A stretch of 64,000 nt of DNA from positions 31,494,885-31,558,884 of the forward strand of contig CM046842.1 of assembly GCA_025618425.1 (NCBI GenBank), given 5' to 3'. This DNA is from Heliocidaris tuberculata. Its lineage: Eukaryota > Echinodermata > Echinoidea > Camarodonta > Echinometridae. Under the pieces are notes generated by a model. That model was given only the letters and a program-made list of their open reading frames with translations, did no database searches and was not told where the DNA came from. Position numbers and translations under genes: made by a program. Below, piece after piece: positions 1 to 10,799 of the stretch (positions are counted from its first letter, which is position 1; each line of letters begins with the position of its first letter).

Positions 1-551
1 AAACATTAGACAAGTGATGGAAAGGTAATGTTAGTAATTTTTGGTCATTTCTTAACTATAAACTACAGTTGAATTAATTCTGAAGTGATGTTGAGTGTGA
101 CATAATGAGACCAGAATTTTGTGTGTTTCTCAAAAAAGAAACAGAACAATTTGCACAAAATGGATTTTTTGAAGAAAAGTATGTATAATGTACTTCAAAT
201 GTGTTAAAATACCACTTTCATTAAAATGCTTGATGAATTCTATTTTGTGATACTAAATTTGTCACTCTAGCACATATATTTTGTGAGTTATTACGTATTT
301 CATGAGTTTGAGAGAAGGTAACAGTTTTCTTGGAATTGCCTATATGCTAGACAGATGTTTGTACAGATGATGGTAGCTTTCAAAAATATTGACCAGTTTC
401 AAAGATTGTCTCTGTCTTATCAAAAGTAATGCACTACAACTAGTATTATTTTTCTTTGACATTTGAATAAGAATTCAGGGCCATGTTGATATCATGAAAT
501 TCATTATACAGATTACATTGGAACTCACAATGTTGTTTTTCCTATGAACAG
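1..551. other. Intron or upstream sequence of the zinc-finger gene
   Basis: AT-rich sequence without a convincing coding region. It ends in a 3' splice site at 549-551 (CAG after a pyrimidine-containing stretch) that opens the exon at 552. I infer that this is intron, because that exon starts in phase 0 with no start codon, so earlier exons should lie to the left of the window. Confidence 0.5.
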
Positions 552-882
552 CCACCTAAGAGAGCACAGCAATTGACTTCCAAGCCTGTGGTGACTGTGT
601 CAAAGCCAGCGGTGACTGTGTCAGAGCCAGTGGTGACTGTGTCGAAGCCTGCAGTGACTGTGTCAGTGCCCCAACTAGCTCCTCCCCCACCCGCTTTGAT
701 TGAATGTGGCCCGTGTCACAGGGAGGTCCCTGTCGTGGACTTTACCGAACACCTGGACATCTACCACGCACAGGCCACATGTCAGAAATGTGGAAAGACG
801 TGTCGTGGTGCAGTGGGTCTTACACAGCACATCGAAGCAGCTCACCAAAAGCCATCACATACAAGGTCATCAGCAGAGCATG
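552..882 (+). CDS. Exon A: two C2H2 zinc fingers
   Basis: Opens in phase 0 after CAG at 549-551 and ends CATG before the donor GTTAGT at 883. It encodes a short Thr/Val/Ser/Pro repeat (five cycles around TVSKPAV) and then two fingers. The first has CGPC and HLDIYH (C-x2-C, H-x4-H). The second has CQKC and HIEAAH (C-x2-C-x12-H-x4-H). The 3' quarter of this exon and the start of the following intron are duplicated at the end of exon B. Confidence 0.65.
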
Positions 883-3800
883 GTTAGTATTAAGAATGAC
901 GATTATTGATTGGCTGATAAATTTTTTACATAACTTAAAATGAGACCATATTTGGCCCCTCCACGTCCACATAATAATGTTTAAAAAGCATTTAAAAACT
1001 AACTGACAGTATAGTTAGTATTATTTACATATAAATTCTACACCAATTTACAAAAAGACTTCTAAACGGTATGAAGTTTTTAAGTGATTTTGTACTAACG
1101 CTACGTACCGATCATCATGAGTGTAATGAAATAAAAAAATACAATACTGCTCAAACTAGTATTGAAAGGGGGGGGTCTAAATTCCCCAGGCATAACCTTA
1201 TAGAAAGACTTCTTATAACAGAGAATGAAACATTTTGCATGCTTTCATTTATTTGTATCTCATTAGGTGATCTAGATATACTACCTGGTAGTTGTATCAT
1301 TGAGACTGAAAAATATACTAGTACATGTAAAGTTACTCAGCATTTTTTCTGATTTTCTTATCAATCTTCTAATAGGTCCACTCTCCAAATCAAGCTCCAA
1401 ACCTTCAACCATTTCAAGGCCGCCAGATGAAGGACCTAGACGAACCTCATTTGTGGAGTCAAGGTTACCATCTGCATCCCCTGTAACTACTACTACAGTT
1501 GAGTTACAAATGCCTTCAGCTAAGTCTCCACCCCCTCACCACATTGAAGCTTGTCACCTACAGCCGTCTCATGCAGGATCAGCAGGGCATGGTTAGTATT
1601 AAGAATGACGATTATTTATTGGCTGATAAATTTTGTACAGAAGTTAAGCTGAAACTAATCATATTTTACCCCTCCACATAAATTAAAATAATAAAGGTTA
1701 AAAGGCATGTAAAACTAAGTGACAGTACTGATAATGTTCTTATTCAGTATTTTACGAAAAGACTTCTCAAAAGTTTGAAGTTTTTCTGTGATTTCGCAGT
1801 AATATACCGATCATGAGTGTAATAAAATGAATAAGCCAATACAGCTCAAACTAGTCTTGAAAGGGATTTAAATTCTCCAGGCATAACATTGTTGAAAAAA
1901 ATTCCTATAACAGAGAACAAAATATTTTACATGCTTTCATTTATTTATATCTCATGAAGTGATATAGATGTACTACGAGGCAGCTGTATCATTGAGACTG
2001 AAAAACATACTAGTACCTGTAAAGGTACCCAGCATTTTTTTCTGATTTTCTTGTCACTGTTCTAATAGGTCCACTGCCAAAACAAACCTCCAAACCTGCA
2101 ACCACTTCAGGGCCACCAGATGAGAGACCTATACGGTCCTCACTTGTGGAGTCAGGGTTACCATCTGCATCCCCTGTAACTACTACTACAGTTGAGTTCC
2201 AAATGCCTTCAGCTGAGTCATCACCCCTTCCCACTGCGTCACCGTCCCGTATATCTGAGACACTGCCCCCTGCGATTGATTCAGCTCTTCCTACAGCCGT
2301 GACCCAAGAGGCTAGAAAGCATGGTCAGTATTTTTATGAATTCCTTGATAATGTCAATGACTAATCCCAGGAGGGGCAAGGTGCAAAGCAGTTGCTGGGA
2401 CATTTCATGACTATTTTCCCCGAATCTCGCGCACTTTTTGAGACCAAATTTGCGATGTCCGGGTACACACTTCCAAAGTTACTTAACATTTTCTACTTGC
2501 ACGTCACACCAAAAATCGCTCAAAAACTTGATTATGTACAATTTCAGTACGAATTGTGTTCTCAGCCAATATTCATAAATATTTGCTTATGTTTACTTTT
2601 ACTGCTTAAAATTCATTAATTTTATGCTGTTTATGATCGCAAGAGTGTCCCGACTAATTTCATCGAAGAAACAATAAAAATAAAAAAACTACATGAACAA
2701 ATTTTAAAAACAATGAAATACATGGGGAATTAATTTCCAAATTTTTTTCAAGTACATTTGCTAAGAATTTTTAAATGTGTCTAAACCCCAAAATTAGCAT
2801 TTCTGGAGCTTTATTAAGTGATTTATAGCTAGGTTGTGTTTTATGCATAAATTAGCATAATTAATTTGAAATTAATTCCAAATAATTGACTTTACAGTTT
2901 TGTAGATTGTTAATTCCTGGCCAACGTGCATGCCAATTTTCGGCTTGATTGCGCGATCGACGGCCAAGATCTCAAGGGGTGGTGGGATCCCCCCCCCGGA
3001 TGTAGCATAGCCAAAAAAAGCCCAGTCTGATTATGGTTACGAAGTTTATGTTTATTGCATCTTAAAAAAAGAACCAAAAAATGGCTCGAATTCTAGCTAG
3101 GTAAACAGTCGTGGAGAGAAAGTATTCTACTACCAGGCAGCTGTATCATTGAGATGGATATCTATACAGTACCTGTAAAGTTACCCAGCATTTTTTTTTT
3201 TATTATCTTGTCACTGTTCTAATAGGTCCACCGTCAAAACGAACCTCCAAACCTGCAACCACTTCAAGGCCACCAGATGAGAGACCTATACGGTCCTCAC
3301 TTGTGGAGTCAGGGTTACCATCTGCATCCCCTGTAACTACTACTACAGTTGAGTTCCAAATGCCTTCAGCTGAGTCAACACCCCTTCCCACTGCATCACC
3401 GTCCCGTATATCTGAGACACTGCCCCCTGCGATTGATTCAGCTCTTCCTACAGCCATGACCCAAGAGGCTAGAAAGCATGGGCAGTATTTTTCTGAATAC
3501 AATACCTTGATAATGATTTAGCAATATAGACACAAGCAGCAACACTCCTGCAAGGTGTTCGTTTCCCACAAACACGAACAGTGGCAAAGGGGCCACTTCC
3601 CCTACCACGGCAGCAGCCAACTCAGCCACAAAAACACGCGCATCAGGAGATGGAGTTTGTAGAGCCTCCAAACCGAGATGAAGAAATGCCCCCTCCCCGC
3701 TCTCGCAAACAGCCAGCCCCACAATTACCAGCCCCACCACTGCCACTGCCAGGCCAACAGCTACCAGGCCAACAGCTACCAGGCCCATCCCCATTTTATC

Positions 3801-4180
3801 CTCCATACTATCAATATCCCCCTTATCCTCCTTTCCATCCAGCTGGGCCAATGATGCCCCCTCAACCCACGTCAGGTCAATATGGGTGGTATGGCTTTCC
3901 CCCACCTGCACAACCCTCGAGTCAAGAGGAAAAGGCTGAGCAGGAATCTCGCCATGCCAGGTGGCGAAGAGAGAAGGCCCGGAAGGAGGATGAAGAGAGG
4001 GCTGCAAGAGGCGAGCCACCTCTCAAACGGTACAAAAGAGGAAAGGGCACATACATTTGCTCTAAATGCAACTTACAAAAAACAAGAGAAATTGGACATA
4101 CACAGTTTCATGGGAAATGGTTTTGTCCTTCACTTGGACAGACTGTACAAGAGTGGAAAGATTCATTGAAAAATCAGTAA
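552..4180 (+). CDS. Zinc-finger protein with tandem P/S/T-rich exons (3' part of gene)
   Basis: Spliced gene fragment assembled from exons at 552-882, 1376-1591, 2069-2323 and 3582-4180, with an extra exon copy at 3226-3480. Junctions between consecutive exons are all phase 1 (codon split after its first base), so the chain stays in frame. The product has two C2H2 fingers, then Pro/Ser/Thr-rich modules, a Pro/Gln-rich segment, an Arg/Lys/Glu-rich helix and a C-terminal Cys/His motif. I do not recognise the family by name. The fingers suggest nucleic-acid binding, which is inference. The 5' end is missing. An alternative is a transposon-derived domesticated gene, because similar short Cys/His tails occur in multicopy uncharacterised invertebrate proteins. 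Confidence 0.6.
883..1375 (+). other. Intron A, duplicated as intron B
   Basis: This intron matches the one at 1592-2068 along nearly its whole length. Shared blocks include the sequence just after the donor, a block around CTTCTAAACGG/CTTCTCAAAAG, and the region before the acceptor with TTCTAATAG. The pair therefore arose by tandem duplication of an intron-exon unit of about 0.7 kb. Confidence 0.7.
1376..1591 (+). CDS. Exon B: chimeric P/S/T-rich exon
   Basis: 216 bases, 72 codons, phase 1 at both ends, bounded by TAG at 1373-1375 and GTTAGT at 1592. Its 5' two thirds match exons C and D (modules such as SASPVTTTTVE and MPSA). Its 3' third matches the end of exon A: the HIEA stretch and the closing GHG, with the His/Cys finger context degraded to HIEACHLQPSH. 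It therefore looks like the product of unequal crossing-over between an exon-A-type and an exon-C-type unit. Confidence 0.6.
2069..2323 (+). CDS. Exon C: P/S/T-rich module
   Basis: 255 bases, 85 codons, symmetric phase 1-1. It follows TTCTAATAG and ends CATG before the donor GTCAGT at 2324. It encodes a low-complexity Pro/Ser/Thr-rich segment, probably disordered, with no recognised domain. It is nearly identical to the copy at 3226-3480 but keeps an intact donor, so it is the copy most likely to be spliced to the terminal exon. Confidence 0.6.
2360..3110 (+). repeat. Interspersed repeat, inverted relative to the copy at 8160-8900
   Basis: AT-rich block inside the intron after exon C. It shares scattered segments, in opposite orientation, with 8160-8900: a GCAAAGCAG...TTTCATGAC stretch, a segment on acceptor-like TACTTGCA, a GCGCGATC/CCGCGCAAT stretch, and a G/C run beside TAGCATAGCCAAAAAAGCCC. 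The similarity is clear but diverged. Its insertion explains why the spacing from exon C to exon D is about 1.16 kb instead of about 0.69 kb. Confidence 0.6.
3226..3480 (+). CDS. Exon D: duplicate of exon C with lost splice donor
   Basis: 255 bases, over 95% identical to exon C by eye, with the same acceptor (TAATAG at 3220-3225). The base pair after CATG is GG at 3481-3482, where exon C has GT, so the matching 5' splice site is gone. Reading on adds about a dozen codons and stops at 3519-3521. It may be skipped, act as an alternative last exon, or use the shifted GT at 3485, which would change the reading frame of the terminal exon. Confidence 0.4.
3582..4180 (+). CDS. Terminal exon E: Pro/Gln-rich segment and Cys/His tail
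   Basis: Starts after CAG at 3579-3581. An alternative acceptor, AAG at 3552-3554, also keeps phase 1. It ends with TAA at 4178-4180. In order: Gln/Pro-rich repeats (LPGQQ twice), a Tyr/Pro-rich stretch, a strongly charged helix rich in R, K and E, a basic stretch near KRYKRGKG, and a tail with CSKC, GHTQF and FCP that could bind one zinc ion. I infer a nuclear, possibly nucleic-acid-associated protein. The antisense open frame over 3438-4019 is a compositional shadow. Confidence 0.6.
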
Positions 4181-5250
4181 TAGTGTAAGCTAGAGACCAT
4201 CGGACCTTGTTTCGTGGTGTATTGAAAACCTTTGGTGATTTGGTAGCAACATGAATTTTGCCGCCGAAATTATTGAAAAGGCTGTTAAGATCAATACTGA
4301 ACAAATTTCAGTCATCTTTTTCAATGTATACACTTTAGTTAGATTGATTCTGGTCAATTTGAGGGTGCTCATTCCAAATCTGATGGGTGCCAAACTAAAA
4401 CCTTGAGAGTTTGTGTAAAAACACAAACATTCAAAATGGACACCTAAAATTCAAATAATGGCACTGAAATGACATTGACGTGCACATTCAAATGATACGT
4501 TGGAGATATAAAATCTGTTGTGACGGAATCTAGTCAATTGATGGTGCTGCTTCAAATTCAGATGGGTGCCAGAGGAGAAACATTCATGGTTTTTGTAACA
4601 AAAAAAAACAAAAAAAAAATCCATCGTTCAAAGTGGCCACTGATAAGACAAAATGGAACCTGCAGCCACATTCAAACAAATGTTGCTCAATGATATTGAT
4701 CAATGATCACAATATTTGTTCCTGAGTTACTAATAGGAAAGAAATCATCTCTTCTGTGTTGTTTATGACCCATCTAATCATATCTGGGAGACAAAGTGAG
4801 TGACATCACCCTATTAAAAGTCAATTTCATGTATACATGAAATGTAATATGCAATGTATTGCTAATCAAATGAGTTTAATTTTGTTACCAACACAATGTT
4901 TCTAGGTAGTGATTTAAATATTGAAAAGTGTGTTTGTTGGATTCATCAAAAGGTTGGAAATGCAAATGATACTGCCAATTTTAATTATGGTTCATATGGT
5001 AAACCATATTTTTTTAGCCACATGCTTGTCTGATAAATCATAAGTTTAAAATGCTAATGATGCTGCCAAATTTGATTATGGTTACATATTGTAAACCATA
5101 TTTCTTTAGCATGTTATACTCTGGTATAAGCGTGGAACGGCATTGCATGCCTGTCTGATAATCAAAAGTTTGGAAATTCAATTTATGCTACAGTCACATT
5201 TTGATTATGGTTTCTTATACCCTAGCCAAACGTTTCAAGGGAGTATATAG
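4181..5250. repeat. 3' flank with imperfect tandem repeats
   Basis: Non-coding flank after the stop codon. Two similar stretches lie around 4320-4430 and 4530-4600, each with a GATGGGTGCC core followed by a match to GTTTxTGTAA. Farther on, a module with TTGATTATGGTT and GTAAACCATAT recurs near 4980, 5070 and 5195, with a further relative near 5510. Probable 3' UTR and old repeats. I found no polyadenylation signal that can be assigned with confidence. Confidence 0.45.
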
Positions 5251-8159
5251 GAATCAGCATACGGTTGTTCGGGCGGGTGGTCGATCCATCAGACTTGTAA
5301 GTCTTGCGGATGTAACTACTTTCTCAGTTTTTGACCAGTGCTCATTCGATTGGCACACACATTGGTCTGTGGGTGAAAATGTGCAAGACACATTTTTTGA
5401 ATGTGTACAAAACTGCATTGCCATGGTAATGGCATATTAATGGCCATTGGTCAGCGATGTATAGGGTGTGGGTATTAATCACCTTCAGTGATATTTCTAG
5501 ATGATACTGCCATATTTTGACTATGGTTACCTATTGTGACCCTGGTCACACCAAAACCTAACTTTTTGCTTGGTATAACCAGAGACTTAAACAATTTTTT
5601 AGCTAATAAAATACTCAGTTTATTGATAATATACATGCATTACACATTGCACACCACCCAGTGCTAATATTAATGCCTTTCCAGGCATTTTTATGATCAG
5701 GGATTTTGCAAAATGTTCAATAGCTTAACTGTTTTTGTGCCAGAGGAGTTAAACCTCTATGGGCTTTATGTGCATTCTTTGGTGCAGATCTGCGACTCTG
5801 GCATGTTGGGAGTTAATGGGAAAATCCCTCCGACCCCCTCCCCCCTCTCCTATATCAATATGACAGAGTGACATATTTTGTGTGAGAAAAAATTTTCTGC
5901 TTTTATTTTTTTTTAAATCTAGACATAGTACCATGTATTCAACTCTTGTTAATTAATCTCAGGAAATGTATTCAGCATTTATGTCAAGTTTGTAAAAACG
6001 GATGCAGAATGAAATTGAACAGTATCAGATTTCAGACGTTTTATTGAAACACTGGACAGTTTGTACTACTCTTGTCATTCACTTCATACTTGCCAACCAG
6101 TATCATGCATATATTTACTTGTTTGATCAAGTTTGTTTTTGTACATATCTATATATTACATTGAGATGTATGGTGAGGAGACCAGATTGTGCTTTCTTTC
6201 AGAGTTGTCCCAGTACTACTACACTCATTTAGTGAAAACTTGCCGGTTTCAGGGAATATAATCACATATGTAGTGATTTTTTATACGTGACATTGTAATT
6301 TATTTTCTAGAGATAAAGCATTTTTTGTTGCATTTTTGTAATGCGCCGTTGAAAGTCTAAATGAGCAGTTGCATAGAGCTATATGTTACAATAATTTAGA
6401 AAAGATTTGACAGATCAGGGTAAAGCGTCTGATGTGTGTTTATTCAGTAAAAAAGGAAGGTTAGAAAGATTAACTATTTTAAAGTTGTTCGTACTTTGCA
6501 AGAAGCGTCAAAGTTTTGACACAAGTACTTGGCAATACGTTTTGGGATGAAATAATCAAAGTACTTACTACTGTACTTATTGATGTCGTACATTCCCAAA
6601 TCTGAAAGAATTCTCAGGAAATGTATTCAGTACTTTTGATTTTTATATGCATATTTTTCCCATTATTGTTTGTAAATATCTGTACATATGTGATATATTG
6701 GTGCTGAACCAGGTTTTCTGTGGTTTTAATCATCCACATGAAGGTAGTTGGCAGCATTATGTTCTCAGGTTGTCCTTTATCTGTACACCCTAGATCTTAT
6801 TCATGTGTTTACATTAGGTGTAGATGCACTGATTACTTTTTTTTTGGGGGGGGGGGGGGGGGAATTTGCCAAAAGGTCAAACGTCACAGTATTTCTATCA
6901 TAGTAAACGACCATGTTCATTTATGCAAATGAGCATGAAAAGGGCTGTAATTCAAAAAAGAAAAATTATGATTTACTTTACTTTGGACAATACTCTTTAT
7001 GAATATACAACTCAAAAAGGAAAAGAATAAACTTCAATTTTTTTTCAAATTTGTTTCACTTTTCCAAAAATAGCCCGAATAGACAAATTTAAAGTTTAAT
7101 GAGCAAAATGTTTTGCTCAATCTCTATAAATGCCTATTGGTGTGCAAATTAATATAGTCTTATTTAATTTTCATGTGTCTTATTGTTTTCAGGTTGACCT
7201 CTAATCACAAAATGTCACATTTTAAGTGGATTTGTAGAGACCAAGTTTTTTGCAGGGGTGGGGGGGGGGGGGGGGAATTTGACCTCTCACCTTCAGATCT
7301 CGTTTGTAAAAAGTCTCATCAACACAAAATTTTTCACAAAGGTAGTGAAACATGTAAAAAGTATCGCTATTATAATTTTTGCAAATCATATACATGTACG
7401 TCTACATGATATTATATTTTCATTGATATTACCTTTAATTCATATTTAGAAAGGCAAATTTTTGGCAGAAATATTTTGAGAAGCATTATACATCTTAAAC
7501 CAATAACAAATTTGTGAATTTCAAATTTACATCTGCTTTTCTTCTGTGTTGTTCATTTATTTTATATTTCATTGCTCTGTCTTCGGTGTTATTTTTTGGC
7601 ATGTTATTATTTTGTTAAAGAATTCATCTTTGATAAACTTTAAGATCCAGAAGCATGAAACTGACCACAAAAATAAGCAATAAGCTGCATTTCAGAGTAA
7701 TTACTTTTCCCTTTCATTTTGTACACAAACATATGCAGAATGATGGATTCTTGAGCATGTTTAGGCTGGCATGCAACTACTAAATGTCGTACAAACACCA
7801 TAACTATCTGCCTGATTTTCACAAATTTGGTCTCAAAAGACGCTTAAGACTTAAGAAAAAAAAAGTCTTCAAATATTTGTTGTGATCTGTGATGGTTGTG
7901 AGGCACTCACAAATTTCATTTAAGAGGGGTCAATGTTAACTCCTTCCCCCCACATGAAATATGGTTAAAATATGGCTTGTGAATACATTTTACATAAATT
8001 ATCATGATTAAGGACATGTGGGATTTTAAAATCAAATTAACACTGGAAACTTGTTCTTTTTGATGCCAAAGGTGACTTATCGGGCAATTAGTCCTTTTGT
8101 GGCTGAAATCAGAAGGGGCCGCACCCCTAGCATACCCCCCCCCCACACCTTTCTCAATT
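5251..8159. other. AT-rich intergenic DNA with G runs
   Basis: No coding region supported. It contains a run of 17 G at 6846-6862 and a run of about 16 G at 7260-7275, each leading into AATTTG, which suggests copies of one repeat. A short segment around CCCTAGATCTTATT near 6790 recurs near 9510. The final exon and 3' UTR of MOB3 (minus strand) may lie somewhere between here and 10.7 kb, but I could not locate them. Confidence 0.4.
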
Positions 8160-8900
8160 TAATTTCTTAATTGCTGTATGGTATGGTTATCTTAACCCTA
8201 ATCAGGCTGGGCTTTTTTGGCTACGCTATATTTTTTGGGGGGGGACTCTGCCCCCTCCCCTCTCGGCTGTTGACCGCGCAATCGCACCAAAAATTGGGAC
8301 GTAGAGCGGCCAAGATCAACAAAACTGAATAGTTAATTACTCTCAATTAATTTCATCCTAATTAATTATGCATAAAATCAGAAGTAAGCTCTATATCACT
8401 GAGTAAAGCTCCAACAATACTGAATATCGGGTATAGACACTCTTTTGATTTTTTTTAGCAAATGAACTTGACAAAATTCAGACTTCACATTTATTGCTGT
8501 ATTTTGTTTTTTAAATATCTTATATATTTCCTTGTTTTGTTTAGCTTTTTGTTTTTCATTGTTTCTTCAAGGAAATTTGTCAGGAACACTCTTGAACACT
8601 CAATTATGAATTTCAATGAGTAAAAGTAAAAATAATTATACATTTATGAATTTGGGCTGAAAAACACAATTTATATTGAAATTGTATAAGAAATCATATG
8701 TTTGAGCGGTTTCTGGTGTGTCATGCAAGTACAAAATGTTATGTAATTTCGGAACCGCATACCCTGACATCACAAATTTGGTGCACAAAATTCTGGATAA
8801 ACAAGTCATGAAACTGCTTTGCTCGTTTGCAGACATATTGCGCAAAACATGTAGGGGCGGAATCCCCTGCCCCTCTCCCCCAGCCTTTTTAGGGTTAATC
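8160..8900 (-). repeat. Interspersed repeat, partner of 2360-3110
   Basis: Opposite-orientation relative of the block inside the zinc-finger gene. It begins near the G-run and the GGGCTTTTTTGGCTACGC stretch at about 8208 and runs to the CCCCTCTCCC stretch at about 8870. No coding capacity. Confidence 0.55.
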
Positions 8901-9630
8901 TGCAACAAAATTTTGTGATGTACCGGTTTGCTTTCAGTCCTTTATCTATTCAGCACACACTCATATTAGCGCATATGACACAGATTTCAGATCTGGTGAG
9001 AAAATAAATGCATGTCAATGTGAATTAAATATACATTTCCTCACAGTTCCTTGCAAAGCATGCAGTGATGCTATACAGATAATGTTTATTATTGAGAACC
9101 TTCATACAAGTTAATATATAGATATCACTTTGTGCTTTCAAACTACATTTTATCTCAAAATTTTCAGTAGACAAAACTATATCAACTCTTTTTTTATTGC
9201 AATTATTCCATACTTGCCTATTTTTTTCTGTGAAGATGTTTTCAGTATTGTCTTACCTTGCCAGGAATATTTATTGAGGTTTTGTAAATAAAGAAAGTTT
9301 GGAACATGTGTTCTCATTACCATTCAATTTCAAGTCTCCCGGTTTTACTTATTGAATTTATCAGTTGCGTTATTGTGGTTGTTCATATATTTGCAGTATT
9401 AAGTGTGAGTGTGATTTTGAATTTGTTATTTTCATGGGATGTGCTGGGATTTGTTGTTGTTGTTGTTGTTTCTGCATATTTCGGGGATGTCTGTCCGTCC
9501 ATTCATCTGTATACCCTAGATCTTATTAATGTGTTTTAAAGAAAACCACTGGACGGATTTTGGTCAAACTTGAACCAAGGATACTACATGAGGTATAGAT
9601 TGACCGATTAGTTTGGGGGTAAATTTGTGG
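8901..9630. other. AT-rich spacer with old repeat fragments
   Basis: No gene supported. A TTGTTGTTG microsatellite lies at about 9452-9472, and a repeat fragment with GTCCGTCCATTCAT and ACCCTAGATCTTATT at 9490-9530 relates to 6770-6810. Confidence 0.4.
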
Positions 9631-9631
9631 T

Positions 9632-9651
9632 AGGTCAAAGGTCAAAGGTCA
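9632..9651 (+). promoter_or_regulatory. Triple DR1 nuclear-receptor half-sites
   Basis: Three perfect AGGTCA half-sites (9632-9637, 9639-9644, 9646-9651) separated by single A bases. Direct repeats with one-base spacing are the known target form for RXR, HNF4 and COUP-TF type receptors. The site ends just before an 8-bp transposon target duplication and is probably part of a repeat, so function is uncertain. Confidence 0.35.
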
Positions 9652-9659
9652 CTGATATT

Positions 9660-10253
9660 TAGTGCTGGTATCGACACGCCTGATGTCGCCACTATGGCGA
9701 CAAAAGTACTGGTTTTGGACTTTGCCGACATGTCGACACGCATGCTCCGATGGCGACATAAAATGGGTCTTTTTACATGTACCTCGCCGTGGCGTCGTGC
9801 GCGCGTACGTGATTTGTTTCACATACGCATTAGCAGCGCACGCGCGCGACACGATCGCTGCGTATCTAGCTGCGACGACCGGTATACATTACGTACATGT
9901 ACATGCCTAGATATGCGACACTAGCTGACTCGCACTGCATGACTTTCATTAATGCTTGATAAATTGGATCATACAAAACAAATTTTGGGGCAAATAGTTG
10001 ACAGTGTGCATCTTTGAGAACTGTAAGTGAGTATGACTGCGAGTGTGGCCCGTGAGGACATAGTGCATGTATTCCATGTAAAGCTCTTGTGAATTTGTGT
10101 CGGGTAACTCTGGTTTAATAGTGTACAGTCACTACGGGAGCGACCCGAGTTTAGACTTGTTTGACTCATGTCCAGATGTCGACACATGTCGACATCGGCG
10201 TTAATTTTATTGCGACATGGCGACATAGATTTTCCATGTCGACACCAGCACTA
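9660..10253. mobile_element. Non-autonomous hAT-type element (594 bp)
   Basis: Ends are 17-bp inverted repeats TAGTGCTGGTRTCGACA with one mismatch, flanked by the 8-bp direct repeat CTGATATT at 9652-9659 and 10254-10261. The 8-bp duplication and TAGTG ends fit hAT transposons. Inside each end are ATGGCGACA/TGTCGCC words, suggesting repeated transposase-binding sites. The left inner part is unusually rich in CG and GCGC. No transposase is encoded. Confidence 0.85.
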
Positions 10254-10261
10254 CTGATATT

Positions 10262-10531
10262 TGGCAAAAAAATTAATATCTTAGGCCATAACTTCGGCTA
10301 AGAATGTTCAGTGCTTATAAAATTGGGTGGGAGGGATGGCCATGGATAGATCATGGATAGGTCAAAGTTCAAGGTCAAAAGTCATTGAACTTTGGCAAAA
10401 TTTGCCTTTTTTCCACATTTTTTTCACTTTTTCCTTTCCCCCCTTCTCTTCCCCCCTCTTCCCCTCTTTTTCCCTCCTCTTTTTCTCTTCTTCCCCCTCG
10501 CTAGCAGTCCATTATGCCCCAGCCCTGGCTC
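10262..10531. other. Pyrimidine-rich tract
   Basis: About 110 bases of almost pure C/T on the plus strand around 10398-10500. It lies downstream of MOB3 exon 5 in the minus-strand reading direction. A second cluster of AGGTCA-like half-sites sits at about 10360-10385. Confidence 0.4.
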
Positions 10532-10682
10532 GGGCCCTGCTTCATAAAACTTGTTATCAATAACAAGTTGCAACAAGTGTTATAAGCTACTGAAATCCTT
10601 GCATCGGATTGGCTGAGAGCAAATTTGTCATAGAAATGTGGCAGTTGTTACTGATGATAACAAGTTTTATGAAATGGGGCCC
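10532..10682. mobile_element. GGGCCC fold-back MITE in MOB3 intron 5
   Basis: Inverted ends GGGCCC...TTCATAAAACTTGTTATC at both sides with a conserved core containing GATTGGCTGAGAGCAAA. Related copies occur at 18772-18918, 42075-42214, 48050-48137 and 62271-62409. It lies only 30 bases inside the intron from the exon-5 splice donor. Confidence 0.8.
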
Positions 10683-10712
10683 TGACGATTAGCCGCAAAA
10701 GACCCTACTTAC

Positions 10713-10799
10713 CAACGGCTCTAGTTCCTTTGTATCAACCAGGTTGAATTCAGTGACGAAGAAGTAGAAATGTTTGTAGCATGTGTTTATGTGTGCCTC
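10713..10799 (-). CDS. MOB3: MOB3 exon 5: [15 protein letters not shown]
   Basis: 87 bases, exactly 29 codons, acceptor AACAG, donor GTAAGT. It encodes [20 protein letters not shown] and VDTKELEPL, the penultimate part of the MOB fold. A last exon of about nine codons is expected but was not identified to the left. Confidence 0.93.

Noticed and set aside
3438..4019. 193-codon open frame on the minus strand opposite the terminal zinc-finger exon
   Set aside because: A compositional shadow of the Pro/Gln-rich plus-strand exon. The plus-strand frame has splice-compatible ends and a sensible protein composition.
4290..4330. Possible last MOB3 exon on the minus strand, with a KKMTEIC stretch resembling the KEMT-R-C ending of MOB3
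   Set aside because: No stop codon follows at the expected place and the acceptor has no pyrimidine tract. It is also about 6.4 kb from exon 5. Probably chance.
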